Origin: Bacillota bacterium
GTDB lineage: Bacteria > Bacillota_E > JAJZYS01 > JAJYTV01
Reading direction: 5' to 3'
Assembly: GCA_021845645.1 (NCBI GenBank)
Contig: JAJZVM010000014.1
Coordinates: forward strand, 21,668 to 85,667
DNA: 64,000 nt
The notes beneath the pieces were generated by a model. The model searched no databases. It was not told the origin of the DNA and saw nothing but the letters and a program-made list of their open reading frames with translations. A program made the translations under genes and the position numbers. How positions within the stretch are numbered: position 1 is the first letter of the stretch; every line of letters begins with the position of its first letter. This document shows, piece after piece, positions 42,928-56,003 of the stretch.

Positions 42928-44649
42928 ATGGACGCCGACATTTGGTTGGAGATTCGGGAAGACATGACCCTTGCCGCCGTGTTTCAGCCCATCGTCTCGC
43001 TTGCGCATGGGCGCGTCGCGGCGTATGAAGCCTTGAGCAGGCCTACGCTCGGGCGGGAGCAACCGCTTGCGATCCTCGATGTCGTGGAGTCGGCGAGGGC
43101 AGCCGGACCGCACGCCGAGGCCGAGCTCGATGGCCTCGCCATTACCGCGATCGCCTCAGCCGCCCGCCACCTGCCGACGGGTGCCATGCTGTTCGTCAAC
43201 GTGGCGCCGGTCACCGTGCTCGAACAGCCGGAGCTTCTGCAACCCCTCGCGGAGCTGCCTTGTACCGTGGTGCTCGAGGTGACGGAACGCTCGACCGTCC
43301 CGGACACCCGCTGGCACGTGTTCACGCACTCCCTCGACATACTGCGCTGGCGCGGGTTCCTTGTTGCCATGGACGACTGTGGTGCGGGCTATTCCGGACT
43401 CAATCGGCTGGTGGCGCTCAGGCCGGATTTCGCCAAGGTGGACATGGAGCTCGTGCGCGGTGTCGATCGTGACAGCGCCAAGGCGCAACTGGTGGCAGCC
43501 CTGGTGTCGTTCTCGCGGCGTGCGGGCATCACGGTGATCGCGGAAGGCGTGGAGACCCGGGCGGAGCTCGAAACCCTGAGCGAACTCGGCGTCGACTATG
43601 TGCAAGGTTTCCTGCTCGCAAGGCCGGAAAGTGGCTTCGCCGAGACAGAGGTCATGGTGGGACGACAGGGCAAGCGAAGAAACGCGAGCGATGCAGGCGC
43701 CGCGCTCGGCGCCGCCATGCGTCTCGCGCGCATGGCCGTGCGCGGGCTGGGCGACGCGCCGGGTCTTTACGAGGCGATCGTCCATGCCGCGCGCGACGCC
43801 ACCGGGGCTGACGCGGCAGTGCTCCGTAGGCGCGTGGGGCAGACGCTTGAGCCTGTGGCCACTTCAGGTGCGCCACTGCGGCCGCGCGCGATCCCCCTTT
43901 CGTCCGGCGACCCGCTGGCCGCCGCGTTCGGCGCGGAGCGCAGCGCGACGCGCCAGACGCACCCGCCGGACGGCGCCGACAGTGCCTACGGCTCCGCATT
44001 CAGCGCTCCTGTCGTCGTGGACGGGGTTGCCTGGGGAGTGCTCACGGTCGGGTTTCAGGAGGAGAACCGCATCCGCGGCGAGCTGGCCGACCTCGCGACG
44101 GGCCTTGCCGATCAGGCAGGCCTCATCCTGGCGGCCAATCAGGGGGGACTCCTGCCGCTGCGGACCGACGCCATCGACACGCTTCGCTATGCGGTGCAGC
44201 ACCCCGGAGACATCTCGGACTTCCTTTCGCGTATCATCCGCGACGTGGAACGTTCGACAGGCTCCCACGACTGCTGGATCGGCATCGCCCGCGACGGGCG
44301 GTTCGATATCATCAGCGGTGACGGCGACGTGGCGGAGACCGAGCTCGCCCAGTGGCTGGATCCCGAGAGCGAGATGGGGCGCATGCCGCCTGGCGTTTCG
44401 CTGCGCGAGGCCAGACGCGTGATCGTCGACGACATCCGGCTCGAGCCGTCCCTCGCGTCGCAGCTTGAGGACCTCCTGCAGCAGGCCATCATCTCGGCGG
44501 CGGCGATTCCGATGATCAGCCACGAGCGCGTCGTCGGCATTCTTAAGGTCTATCACAGTACAGTGGCGGCCTTCACCGAGGACCAGCTGACCTTTCTGGA
44601 AGAAGTCGCGTCGCTGCTGGCCGACTACCTCGGCCGTATGGCGGCATAG
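42928..44649 (+). CDS. EAL-domain c-di-GMP phosphodiesterase with C-terminal GAF domains
   Basis: A 573-residue protein. The EAL domain (about 10-235) keeps the catalytic set: YEALSRP, LFVNVAP, VLEVTERS, AMDDCGAGYSGL, DFAKVDMELV, VIAEGVET and VDYVQGFLLARP, so hydrolysis of c-di-GMP to pGpG is likely. Two GAF-like domains follow (about 260-400 and 420-565), which may sense a small ligand or redox state. EAL first and GAF last is the reverse of common orders. ATG at 42928 is preferred, though no good ribosome site is close; 42880 and 42964 are alternatives. Confidence 0.87.
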   Translation: MDADIWLEIREDMTLAAVFQPIVSLAHGRVAAYEALSRPTLGREQPLAILDVVESARAAGPHAEAELDGLAITAIASAARHLPTGAMLFVNVAPVTVLEQPELLQPLAELPCTVVLEVTERSTVPDTRWHVFTHSLDILRWRGFLVAMDDCGAGYSGLNRLVALRPDFAKVDMELVRGVDRDSAKAQLVAALVSFSRRAGITVIAEGVETRAELETLSELGVDYVQGFLLARPESGFAETEVMVGRQGKRRNASDAGAALGAAMRLARMAVRGLGDAPGLYEAIVHAARDATGADAAVLRRRVGQTLEPVATSGAPLRPRAIPLSSGDPLAAAFGAERSATRQTHPPDGADSAYGSAFSAPVVVDGVAWGVLTVGFQEENRIRGELADLATGLADQAGLILAANQGGLLPLRTDAIDTLRYAVQHPGDISDFLSRIIRDVERSTGSHDCWIGIARDGRFDIISGDGDVAETELAQWLDPESEMGRMPPGVSLREARRVIVDDIRLEPSLASQLEDLLQQAIISAAAIPMISHERVVGILKVYHSTVAAFTEDQLTFLEEVASLLADYLGRMAA

Positions 44650-44671
44650 GGCAAACAGTCCAGGTCTTTCA

Positions 44672-44710
44672 GGGTCCTGTCCGAGGCGAGTCGGGCAGGA
44701 CCCCGTTTTT
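44672..44710 (+). terminator. Rho-independent terminator behind the EAL gene
   Basis: GGGTCCTGTCCGA pairs with TCGGGCAGGACCC (12 of 13 positions, one G-U) around a six-base loop, followed within two bases by GTTTTT. It lies 22 bases past the EAL stop and is the clearest intrinsic terminator in the window. Confidence 0.85.
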
Positions 44711-44756
44711 GCGCTTTACCGACAGAATGCGACAAACAGCCCATGACATATGGACC

Positions 44757-44784
44757 TTGTCGCCTCTACCTTACGGGATATAGG
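44757..44784 (+). promoter_or_regulatory. Probable promoter of the hybrid kinase gene
   Basis: TTGTCG (44757-44762) and TATAGG (44779-44784) with 16 bases between, 40 bases before the kinase ATG and directly behind a terminator. Both boxes match only 4 of 6 consensus bases. Confidence 0.45.
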
Positions 44785-44824
44785 GCATAGTCGCCATTGC
44801 CCGGAGCGGTTGTGGAGGTCAAGT

Positions 44825-48817
<3,993 letters not shown>

Positions 48818-48945
48818 ACGGTTTGGCCCTGCGCCTGCGCCGGACGTCTCAGGCGCGGCGGGTGTCAAGAGAAGCAGGAATCAAGAGATGCACAGCTCTG
48901 CTCAGAATAGAGCGGCACGGTGCAGGTTGAGAGGAACGGTCGAGC

Positions 48946-49905
48946 GTGCAGAGGATACTGATCGTCGACGATGTCCCAGCCAACATCAAGATCCTGCGCG
49001 AATTGCTGGTGGGCAATTACGAGCTCTTCGTGGCCACGAACGGCAGGATGGCCGTGGAGGTGGCGGAAGCCAAGCTGCCCGATCTCATCCTGATGGATGT
49101 CATGATGCCGGAGGTGGACGGCGTTACCGCATGCGGCATCCTGCGCGGCAGGCCCGCCACTGCCGAGATCCCGGTCATTTTCCTCACTGCCAAGAGCGAT
49201 GTCGACGACATGGTCCGGGGGTTCGACGCGGGCGGGGTCGATTATGTCACGAAGCCGTTCAACCCTTCTGAGCTGAACGCCCGTGTCAGGACCCATCTCG
49301 AGCTGAAGCGCGCCCGTGAGCAGCTGCAGCGGTACGGGCGGCAGCTCGAGGAGGCGAACCGGCAGCTCGAGAGCAGGAACGACCAGCTCAACGAGGCGAT
49401 CGATCAGTTGCACACGGCGGCCATGACCGATTCCCTTACCGGGCTGCGCAACCGGCGCCACATGACCATGCAGATCCAGCAGGAGATGGTGCGCTTCAGC
49501 CGGTCCCAACGCGTCTTTGCCCTTGTTCTGGCGGACATCGACCACTTCAAGCAGGTCAACGACCGCTTCGGTCATGATTGCGGCGACGAAGTGCTCCGCA
49601 CTGTGGCGGAGGTGCTGCGGCAAGGCTTGCGCGAACAGGACAACGTCGCGCGATGGGGCGGCGAGGAGTTCCTGCTGCTGCTGCCCGAGACGGACGTGGA
49701 CGGGGCTCTGCTGGTCGCTGAGAAGCTGCGCGCCCAGGTCGAACTGTCGACGATGCACTGCCAGACGCAGGAGATCAGGGTCACGTTGACGTTCGGGGTG
49801 ACGTCCTACAACGGGACCACGAACATGGACGAGGCCATACGGGAGGCGGACAGCGCTCTCTACATGGGCAAGAAGCGCGGGCGCAACTGCGTCGTGGCGT
49901 TCTGA
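48946..49905 (+). CDS. Response regulator with GGDEF output domain (diguanylate cyclase)
   Basis: A 319-residue PleD-like protein: REC domain with acidic pair (LIVDD), phospho-acceptor Asp51 (LILMDVMMPEVDG) and the KP motif (YVTKPFNP), a coiled-coil linker (about 120-160) and a GGDEF domain with an intact GGEEF signature (about 238-242). Five residues before it lies RxxD (REQD), an inhibitory I-site, so product feedback is expected. GTG start. It follows the hybrid kinase after 128 bases and probably receives phosphate from its HPt domain, converting the signal to c-di-GMP. Confidence 0.93.
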   Translation: MQRILIVDDVPANIKILRELLVGNYELFVATNGRMAVEVAEAKLPDLILMDVMMPEVDGVTACGILRGRPATAEIPVIFLTAKSDVDDMVRGFDAGGVDYVTKPFNPSELNARVRTHLELKRAREQLQRYGRQLEEANRQLESRNDQLNEAIDQLHTAAMTDSLTGLRNRRHMTMQIQQEMVRFSRSQRVFALVLADIDHFKQVNDRFGHDCGDEVLRTVAEVLRQGLREQDNVARWGGEEFLLLLPETDVDGALLVAEKLRAQVELSTMHCQTQEIRVTLTFGVTSYNGTTNMDEAIREADSALYMGKKRGRNCVVAF

Positions 49906-49990
49906 GCGCCGTTGCGGGATCCGGATCTTAGGGCACTGGGACGGGAACCCACGCGGCCAGACCCGGTCCGCGCGACAGAAGGGCACGGCG

Positions 49991-50010
49991 CCGCGGTTGG
50001 AGAACCGCGG
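49991..50010. repeat. Perfect hairpin between the GGDEF and DUF5654 genes
   Basis: CCGCGGTT and AACCGCGG flank a GGAG tetraloop. No T-run follows. It may be a message-end structure for the GGDEF gene or sequester the GGAG in the loop. Confidence 0.45.
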
Positions 50011-50078
50011 GGTGCGGGGCCCTGCGGCGCGAATGCCCGCCTAAGGCCAGCTTGCCGAACTTGGAGGTGCGAAACGGC

Positions 50079-50306
50079 GTGCACAAGGCTTTCCTGAAGC
50101 AGATGCAGACCCTGTTGACGACGGCCTTCGGACTGATTGCCGCGCTTGCCTGGAACACGGCGATCACCACCCTGGTGCACACCTACCTGCCCGCAGGATC
50201 CGGTCTCGTGATGCTCTTTGTCTATGCCATCGTCATCACCGCCCTTGCGGTCTTCGTTGGCATGACACTGGCGCGTGCTGCGACCAGGATCGGGCTCGAC
50301 GAGTAG
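50079..50306 (+). CDS. DUF5654-family small membrane protein
   Basis: A 75-residue protein with two hydrophobic helices (LLTTAFGLIAALAWNTAITTLV and LVMLFVYAIVITALAVFVGMTL). The pattern VHKAFLKQMQTLLTTAFGLIAALAWN is typical of DUF5654. The GTG at 50079 was chosen because GGAGGTG is eight bases upstream. Function unknown; it converges on lysR. Confidence 0.75.
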   Translation: MHKAFLKQMQTLLTTAFGLIAALAWNTAITTLVHTYLPAGSGLVMLFVYAIVITALAVFVGMTLARAATRIGLDE

Positions 50307-50345
50307 TCGCGGCGTCGGCGGGAGGGGGGCGGGGCGACTTCGCCT

Positions 50346-51245
50346 TCAGGCGCCGGCCCGCATAATAGCGGCCGCCTCGCGGCAGGTGGCGATGAAGGCG
50401 GCCGCCGATCGGGACAGGTAGGCTCCACGGGCAGTTACAATCTGCAGCTCGCGATGAGGTCGCTGGCTCAAGCGGAGCGCGCGCAACAGGCCGAGGTGTT
50501 CTTCCTGCTCGATCGACATGCGCGGAGCGATGCTCACTCCCATGCCGATCTCCACGAGTCCCTTGATCCCTTGGATGCTCGACATCTCCTGTGCGATGCG
50601 CGGCGAGAAGCCGGCACGAGCGCAGGTTTCCCAGAGCACCGCCCGCAGGCTGAAACCTGCCTCGAGCACCACGAACGGGCGATCCCTCAGTTCGCGAAGG
50701 TCTATCTCCTTGCGATCGGCCAAAGGATCGTCCACCGGCACGATGGCGTAGAGCTCCTCCGACAGGAGGTGCTCTACGCCGATCTGCGGGCTCTCCTCGG
50801 CGTTCGTCACGACGCCGAGATCCAGGCGATGGGCCGCAAGCTGCTCGAGAATGCCAGTGGCGCTCGACTCGACGACGCGCAGGTCGATGGCGGGGTGCCG
50901 GCTCCGGAATGCCTTGATCGCCGTCGGTATCAGGTGCGCCGTGATTGTGGGCATGGTGCCGAACACGAGCCTGCCGCGCTGCAGGCCCGAGAGGGCGTCG
51001 ACCGTGTCCGCGATCTCCGCCACGTGGCGCAGGACCTGCCGGGCGTGCGGCAGGACGGCGTGGCCCACCTCCGTCAGGCGCACGCCGCGTGGCAGTCGGT
51101 CGAAGAGCGGCAGGCCAAGCTCTTTTTCCAGGGCCAGAATCCGTGCGCTCACGGACGGCTGGGCGACGTAGAGCGCCTGCGCCGCCGCGGTGATGCTATG
51201 TCGGTCGGCGGCTTCCACGAACATCTCGAGTTGCCTCAGCTCCAT
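50346..51245 (-). CDS. LysR-family transcriptional regulator
   Basis: A 299-residue LysR regulator with N-terminal winged helix (MELRQLEMFVEAADRHSITAAAQALYVAQPSVSARI, about 1-60) and a periplasmic-binding-like effector domain. The ATG at 51245 gives the family-typical start; GGAGG lies 12 bases upstream, directly before an alternative ATG at 51257. The divergently placed 79-residue gene at 51411 is the only neighbour in the usual target position. The effector is unknown. Confidence 0.88.
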   Translation of the reverse strand: MELRQLEMFVEAADRHSITAAAQALYVAQPSVSARILALEKELGLPLFDRLPRGVRLTEVGHAVLPHARQVLRHVAEIADTVDALSGLQRGRLVFGTMPTITAHLIPTAIKAFRSRHPAIDLRVVESSATGILEQLAAHRLDLGVVTNAEESPQIGVEHLLSEELYAIVPVDDPLADRKEIDLRELRDRPFVVLEAGFSLRAVLWETCARAGFSPRIAQEMSSIQGIKGLVEIGMGVSIAPRMSIEQEEHLGLLRALRLSQRPHRELQIVTARGAYLSRSAAAFIATCREAAAIMRAGA

Positions 51246-51410
51246 CCAGGACCCCATCCTCCGTGAACCTGTGTTGACACACCCATAGGGTAAAACGATG
51301 GCTCATAGCAGAAGTAGATATTAGACATATGGCATGGGCGATCCTACCTTGGAGGCGGGAACGCAGAGACCGGCCGACAGCCTTGCCGGGCGGCAGGGAG
51401 GACATCGGAT

Positions 51411-51650
51411 ATGATCCAGAGGCACGCGGTTACCCTGGGGAACATGTCGCGGACGACGGTCAAGCATGGGGAGGGCCACCTCGAACTCGAGCAGCTTGGA
51501 CGCTGGGTTGGCCACACGTGGACACGCCTTTGGCAGCAGGACTCGCTTGAGCGGCGGATCGGCTCGGCGGTGCACTTCCAGTTGCGGCGCAGACCCGAGC
51601 CAGGCGACGAGATGCTCGTCAACCGGATCGTCGAGGAATTGTCCCGCTAG
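51411..51650 (+). CDS. Small hypothetical protein divergent from lysR
   Basis: 79 residues, soluble, mixed charge (HLELEQLGRWVGHTWTRLWQQDSLERRIG...DEMLVNRIVEELSR). ATG with GGGAGGA eight bases upstream and a strong hairpin just behind the stop, so it looks like a real single-gene unit. No family recognised. As the divergent partner of lysR it may be its target. Confidence 0.6.
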   Translation: MIQRHAVTLGNMSRTTVKHGEGHLELEQLGRWVGHTWTRLWQQDSLERRIGSAVHFQLRRRPEPGDEMLVNRIVEELSR

Positions 51651-51681
51651 CGTCCGCTGCCGTAAGGCGGACCAGGCATCG

Positions 51682-51717
51682 AGCGGGGACGGGTGGCCTT
51701 GGCCGCCCGTCCCCGCT
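51682..51717. terminator. Strong GC-rich hairpin, probable bidirectional terminator
   Basis: AGCGGGGACGGGTGGCC pairs with GGCCGCCCGTCCCCGCT (16 of 17) around two bases. It lies 31 bases behind the 51411 gene; the next gene converges from the other side. A weak T-rich stretch (CATCTTT) follows on the plus side. Confidence 0.65.
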
Positions 51718-52029
51718 GGCATCTTTGCAGCCCCGCTGCAACCGGGGAACGGCGGACCGTGTTGCTTGGCTTCGTCGGAGGCGTCCGTACCGGCCCCAGG
51801 GGGCCTCACGCGTTGCTTTCGTTCTAACCCTATGCGCCTCGTGAAACGCTCCATTTCGCCGGCTCTTTCGCTTGTGGCCTGCCGCGGGAGGCGTGGGGCG
51901 ACTCCCCGCGGTTCGTCGGCCACGGCCCATGGGGGAGGATGGTCGCCACCCGTGCAAAGGGGTTCCGAGAACTCATGCGGCTATCAGGTCGCAGTGCCCC
52001 AGCGCGTCCGTCCCCTCGCCACGTCGAAC
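51718..52029. other. Intergenic stretch without recognised gene
   Basis: No convincing gene or signal between the hairpin and the end of the decarboxylase gene. Confidence 0.45.
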
Positions 52030-53439
52030 CTATGCCAGGTCGCGAGCTGCGCCGATGATCGCGTCCACCGCCTCATCCACGCGATCCTGATGGGTGCGGT
52101 GCGCGAGGATGGCGAGGCGCACCGTGAAGCGGCCGCCCACGACGGTGCTCGAGAGAAACGCGCGGCGGCCGAGGTTGACCCGCTGGAGGAGCAGGCGGCT
52201 CAGTTGGTCCGATTCGGCTTCGTCACGTCCCCGCATGCGCAAGCCGACGACCGTCAGAGTGGGGGGGACAGGCAGTTCGAGTGTGCCTTCCGCAGCTAGC
52301 CGCCGGAAGGCGTGTTGTGCCAGGTCGAGCTTCTCATCGAGAGCGTCGCGGAACGCACCGACGCCGTAGAGGTGCAGCGGCAGCCAGATCCTGAGTCCCC
52401 TGAGCTCGCGCGTCAGCTCCGGGCCGAGGTCGGCAGCGTCTGGTACCAGTTGCTCGTCCAGGTCCTGCAGATAGTGGCCCGAGACGGCATGGGCCGCCCG
52501 CAGCGTCTCGACGTCGCGGACGACGAGAGCTCCCGTGCCGTACGGTGCGAACAGCGATTTGTGGGGATCGAGCGTGACCGAGTCGGCGCGCTCGATGCCT
52601 GCGAGGAGTGCCAGGCCGCGTGCCGTGAGGCGGAAGAAGCCGCCGTAGGCCCCGTCGACGTGCAGCCAGATGCCGTTGCGGGCAGCCACGTCGGCCACGG
52701 CCTCGAGGGGGTCGACGACACCGGTGTTCGTGGTACCGGCCGACGCCACCACCATGAACGGACGCAGGCCTGCGCGCCTGTCACTCGCAATCATGCCTTC
52801 AAGTGCGGCGACGTCCATGCGCAGATCGCTTGCGCACGGCACGACGCGCAGCGCCCGCCGCGGCAGGCCTGCGAGGCGGACCGCCTTCGCCACGGACTGG
52901 TGCGCTTCTTCGGTCAGGTAGACGACCCCAGCGGCAAGATCCTCCTGCAGCCGCTCGCGGGCTGCGACGACGGCGGCGAAATTGGCGATCGACCCACCCG
53001 AGACGAGGATGCCGCCGCCGCCGTCCGGCATGCCCATGAGGTCGGCAAGCCAGCGCACGACGCTCCACTCGAGGGCAGCGAGGCCCGGCGCGGTACCGGC
53101 CATGCCGACGTATCTATTGGTCGCGCGTGCGTATAGATCGGCGACAGCGCCGGCGAAGAGTCCGCCGCCCGGGATGTAGCCGAGGTAGCCTGGGCCGGCC
53201 GTCTCGACGGCCAGGTCGGTCGCGGCTGCCATGCGCTCGAGGATGTATTGGAGGTCTTCAGGGTGTTCCGGCGGGGGAGCCAGGAGACGCCGCTGCAAAT
53301 CGCGGATCTCGGCCTGAGGAACGCCGGCGAGACTTGCCGGGCGCTCTTGGAGTTCGTTCACGAAGCCTACGGCGCGTGCGAGGACGGTCTCGGCCAAGCT
53401 CTCCATCTCGGTCCGGTCCGGTTCGAGGGGGTAGCGCAA
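52030..53439 (-). CDS. PLP-dependent group II decarboxylase (aromatic/acidic amino acid type)
   Basis: A 469-residue fold-type I PLP enzyme of the AADC/glutamate decarboxylase group. The Schiff-base lysine lies in SVTLDPHKSLFAPYGTGA, the PLP-holding Asp in WLHVDGAYGGFF, and the His stacking PLP in TEEAHQSVAKA. It decarboxylates an amino acid to an amine; typical substrates are L-Dopa, tryptophan, tyrosine or diaminobutyrate, not decidable here. TTG start with GGGAGGC six bases upstream. Confidence 0.88.
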   Translation of the reverse strand: MRYPLEPDRTEMESLAETVLARAVGFVNELQERPASLAGVPQAEIRDLQRRLLAPPPEHPEDLQYILERMAAATDLAVETAGPGYLGYIPGGGLFAGAVADLYARATNRYVGMAGTAPGLAALEWSVVRWLADLMGMPDGGGGILVSGGSIANFAAVVAARERLQEDLAAGVVYLTEEAHQSVAKAVRLAGLPRRALRVVPCASDLRMDVAALEGMIASDRRAGLRPFMVVASAGTTNTGVVDPLEAVADVAARNGIWLHVDGAYGGFFRLTARGLALLAGIERADSVTLDPHKSLFAPYGTGALVVRDVETLRAAHAVSGHYLQDLDEQLVPDAADLGPELTRELRGLRIWLPLHLYGVGAFRDALDEKLDLAQHAFRRLAAEGTLELPVPPTLTVVGLRMRGRDEAESDQLSRLLLQRVNLGRRAFLSSTVVGGRFTVRLAILAHRTHQDRVDEAVDAIIGAARDLA

Positions 53440-53505
53440 CGCAAAGCCTCCCAGCGGTCGGTGCCGCCCTCCTTCGCCTAGACGCGGCGCCGCACCTGCG
53501 GGAGG

Positions 53506-54360
53506 CTATGGCACCACGGCGGGGCTTGGCCGCAGCGGCATCGGTGTCGCGACGAAGGCTAGCATTCCCACCCCCACCGTGACGAGCGTGCCGATCTGTA
53601 TCTCGCTGTAGATCGTCGCCGCATCGTGCAGAGGCACCTCCACGCAGCCGAGACTCTGCGGGTAGCCGTAGCCGGACCGCCAGAAGCCGTGGACAGCCTC
53701 ACCGCCGAAGAAGTAGCTGATGTTGTACACCGGATCGGCGTAGGCGGTGCCGTCGAGGTTCTTGCCACGCATCACCTGGAAGGGCAGGCGAAGGAAGACG
53801 GGATGCGTGCCAAGGGCGGTGGGCGCACCGGGCACGCCGGTGTTCGCGGGCACCTCCTGGAGGACGCCGTGCAGCGACCAGACAAGCAGCGACTCGGGCC
53901 GGTGCTCGCTGACGTAGACGTAGGTGAACGGATGCTTTGCGTGCCAGCCTCTGTGCAGGTCTGCGGCAAGGTGGCCGAGCAAGGCCGACAGGCCGAGACT
54001 CCCCGGCTTCAGATTGACATCCGCCTCGTAGCTCCACTCCGCGCCCTGCAGGAGTACGGTCGGGACGCCCGGCTGGAGGAGGGACCGCAGGGGCTGCGGC
54101 ATCGAGGGGCGGGCGAAGGTGAATGCCTGCCCGTTCCAGCCGACAGGGAGGTAGCCCATATGCGCGAGGTCTTCCTGGAGCGTGAGCACCTGCAACGTCT
54201 GGGGCGCCGGTGGCAAAGAGGCATCGGCCTGCTGTGCCTGCCAGTGGTTGAGCCCTGTTTGGGCGCGGGCGGTTGGTTCTATGGCTGCGGGTAGGCCGAC
54301 ACTGGCCAAAAGGAGCAGAGCGGCCAGGGCCGCGCTGGACCGAAAGCTCTTGGTCCGCAT
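53506..54360 (-). CDS. Secreted L,D-transpeptidase (YkuD domain)
   Basis: A 284-residue exported protein: signal peptide (ALAALLLLASVGLPAAIEPTARA), a central peptidoglycan-binding-like part (QVLTLQEDLAHMGYLPVGWNGQ) and a C-terminal YkuD domain with the catalytic set in AVHGFWRSGYGYPQSLGCVEVP. The usual SHGC is SLGC here, but the nucleophilic Cys is kept. The enzyme cross-links peptidoglycan or anchors proteins in the wall. ATG start. It precedes the decarboxylase by 66 bases in the same direction. Confidence 0.85.
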   Translation of the reverse strand: MRTKSFRSSAALAALLLLASVGLPAAIEPTARAQTGLNHWQAQQADASLPPAPQTLQVLTLQEDLAHMGYLPVGWNGQAFTFARPSMPQPLRSLLQPGVPTVLLQGAEWSYEADVNLKPGSLGLSALLGHLAADLHRGWHAKHPFTYVYVSEHRPESLLVWSLHGVLQEVPANTGVPGAPTALGTHPVFLRLPFQVMRGKNLDGTAYADPVYNISYFFGGEAVHGFWRSGYGYPQSLGCVEVPLHDAATIYSEIQIGTLVTVGVGMLAFVATPMPLRPSPAVVP

Positions 54361-54423
54361 GCCTTCGGTATATGCGCGAACGTAGGCGACGGGTCACGCT
54401 ACGTGTCGAGAGCGCCGGGAAAC

Positions 54424-55815
54424 TTACGCGTCGCCCAGTTCGCTGAGGTAGGTCGCCGCAGGCACGCTGCGGTGCGACGCGTGCAGGCTTTCGCCGTTGT
54501 CGTAGGCCTCCTCGCCGTGCATCGCCCGATCGCCTGCCTCGATTACAGGATCGGCTGCCCGGAGCGGCACGACGAGGCCGACGAGTCTCAGGACGACGTA
54601 GGTCGCGCTGGCGTCGTAGGCCACGATTGCCACGAGCGCCAGGAACTGTGCGAGGAGAAGGCGCGGGTTGCCGTAGAGGAGGCCCGCGACGCTGGCGCCG
54701 CGCCTTGGCCCGACGCCGAGGTAGACGAGCACGCGCGGGTCCGCGAGGACACCTGTCAGCAGGCCGCCGAGCGCTCCGGCGACTCCGTGTGTGTGGATCA
54801 CGCCGAGCGCGTCGTCCACCCTGCGAAAGAGGCCGCGCCGACCAAGGAGGTTCATGGTAAGCCAGGGAACGGTCCCGGCAAGGGCGCCGATCACCAGCGC
54901 GCCCACGCCGTCCACGTAGCCTGCGGCTGGCGTGATCGCCACGAGACCAGCGATCAGGCCGTTGATCGCTCCGCTCAGGGACGCGCGTCCGGTCGTCCAC
55001 ACATCCAGCGCGAGCCACGCCAGCAGGGCCGTCGCGGCGGCGAGGTTCGTGTTGAGCACGGCAACCGCGGCGTCGGCGTTGGCGAAATAGGGATCTCCGC
55101 CGTTGAAGCCGTTCCAGCCGAGCCAGAGAATGCCCGCACCGACGAGCGCGAGCATCAGGCTGGCGGGTCGCGCTGGACCGCGGTCCTTGGCGAGGCGCGG
55201 CCCGAGCATCGCTGCGAGCACGAAACCCGACACGCCCGCGCCCAGATGGATCACGTAGCCGCCGCTATAGTCGACGGCGCCCATCTGGGAGAGGATCCCT
55301 CCGCCCCAGAGGGAGAAGGCGACGACGCAGTAGACGAGGGTCGTCCAGATAGGGACGAAGAGCATCCACGCCTTGAAGTTCATCCGTCCGAGCGCCGCGC
55401 CGGCCATGAGCCCGGGCGCGATCGCCGCGAAGGCGAACTGGAAGTAGATCATGGCCGACTGGGGGAAGCGCAGGGCTGGCATGGCGGACACGAGCAGCGG
55501 TACGCTTGCCGGTACCTGCAAGGCAGAAGCCCCTAGGACCGGGCCCGGCCTCCCAACGATCGCGGACAGCGCCCCAGCACCGAGCCGCAGCGCTGGCCCG
55601 AAACTCATTTGGTAGCCCCAAAGCACCCACACCAACAGCACGGCGGCGAAAGCATAGAGGACCATCATGGCCGAGTTCACGGCGAATCGCCGCTGCACGA
55701 GGCCGCCGTACAGCACGGCGAGGCCCGGCACGGCCATGAGGCCCACCAACGTGGCGGAGATGAGCTGCCAGGCGACATCGCCAGGATTGAGATAGACCGC
55801 ACTCGGGACCAGCAT
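54424..55815 (-). CDS. amt: Ammonium transporter (Amt family)
   Basis: A 463-residue Amt/Mep/Rh channel with 11 or so helices. The twin pore histidines lie in YVIHLGAGVSGFVLA and VIHTHGVAGALGG; WLGWNGFNGG and AINGLIAGLVAITPAAGYV are signature segments. The ATG at 55815 was chosen because GGGAGGCGG is just upstream and the protein begins shortly before the first helix. It follows gltB in the same direction, so ammonium uptake and assimilation are paired. No glnK (PII) gene is adjacent. Confidence 0.93.
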   Translation of the reverse strand: MLVPSAVYLNPGDVAWQLISATLVGLMAVPGLAVLYGGLVQRRFAVNSAMMVLYAFAAVLLVWVLWGYQMSFGPALRLGAGALSAIVGRPGPVLGASALQVPASVPLLVSAMPALRFPQSAMIYFQFAFAAIAPGLMAGAALGRMNFKAWMLFVPIWTTLVYCVVAFSLWGGGILSQMGAVDYSGGYVIHLGAGVSGFVLAAMLGPRLAKDRGPARPASLMLALVGAGILWLGWNGFNGGDPYFANADAAVAVLNTNLAAATALLAWLALDVWTTGRASLSGAINGLIAGLVAITPAAGYVDGVGALVIGALAGTVPWLTMNLLGRRGLFRRVDDALGVIHTHGVAGALGGLLTGVLADPRVLVYLGVGPRRGASVAGLLYGNPRLLLAQFLALVAIVAYDASATYVVLRLVGLVVPLRAADPVIEAGDRAMHGEEAYDNGESLHASHRSVPAATYLSELGDA

Positions 55816-55869
55816 ACACGGCCGCCTCCCTTCCCTTCGCGTGCCACCAGACAGGGTCCGCCAGGTCAA

Positions 55870-55889
55870 ACCTGACAAGATACCTGACA
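55870..55889. promoter_or_regulatory. Direct repeats upstream of amt
   Basis: ACCTGACA occurs twice with four bases between (55870-55877 and 55882-55889), about 55 bases upstream of the amt start; on the coding strand TGTCAGGT twice. Such 12-base-period repeats can bind a regulator in tandem. Candidate nitrogen-control site. Confidence 0.4.
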
Positions 55890-55963
55890 GGGCATCGCTG
55901 CTGGTTGACGCGATTCTACCAGGGATGGCGAGATTCCGTATGCTTTTGTGAGGTATGGGTTTT

Positions 55964-55982
55964 TATGCGACAATTCCGCATA
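55964..55982. repeat. Inverted repeat between gltB and amt
   Basis: TATGCG and CGCATA flank seven AT-rich bases, 21 bases beyond the gltB stop. It may be an operator for amt; no T-run follows in the gltB direction. Confidence 0.4.
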
Positions 55983-56003
55983 CCAATGGTGACAGAGTGC
56001 GGC

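Noticed and set aside
51274..51279. TTGACA in the lysR intergenic region as a promoter
   Set aside because: No acceptable -10 box at 16-18 bases downstream on the plus strand.
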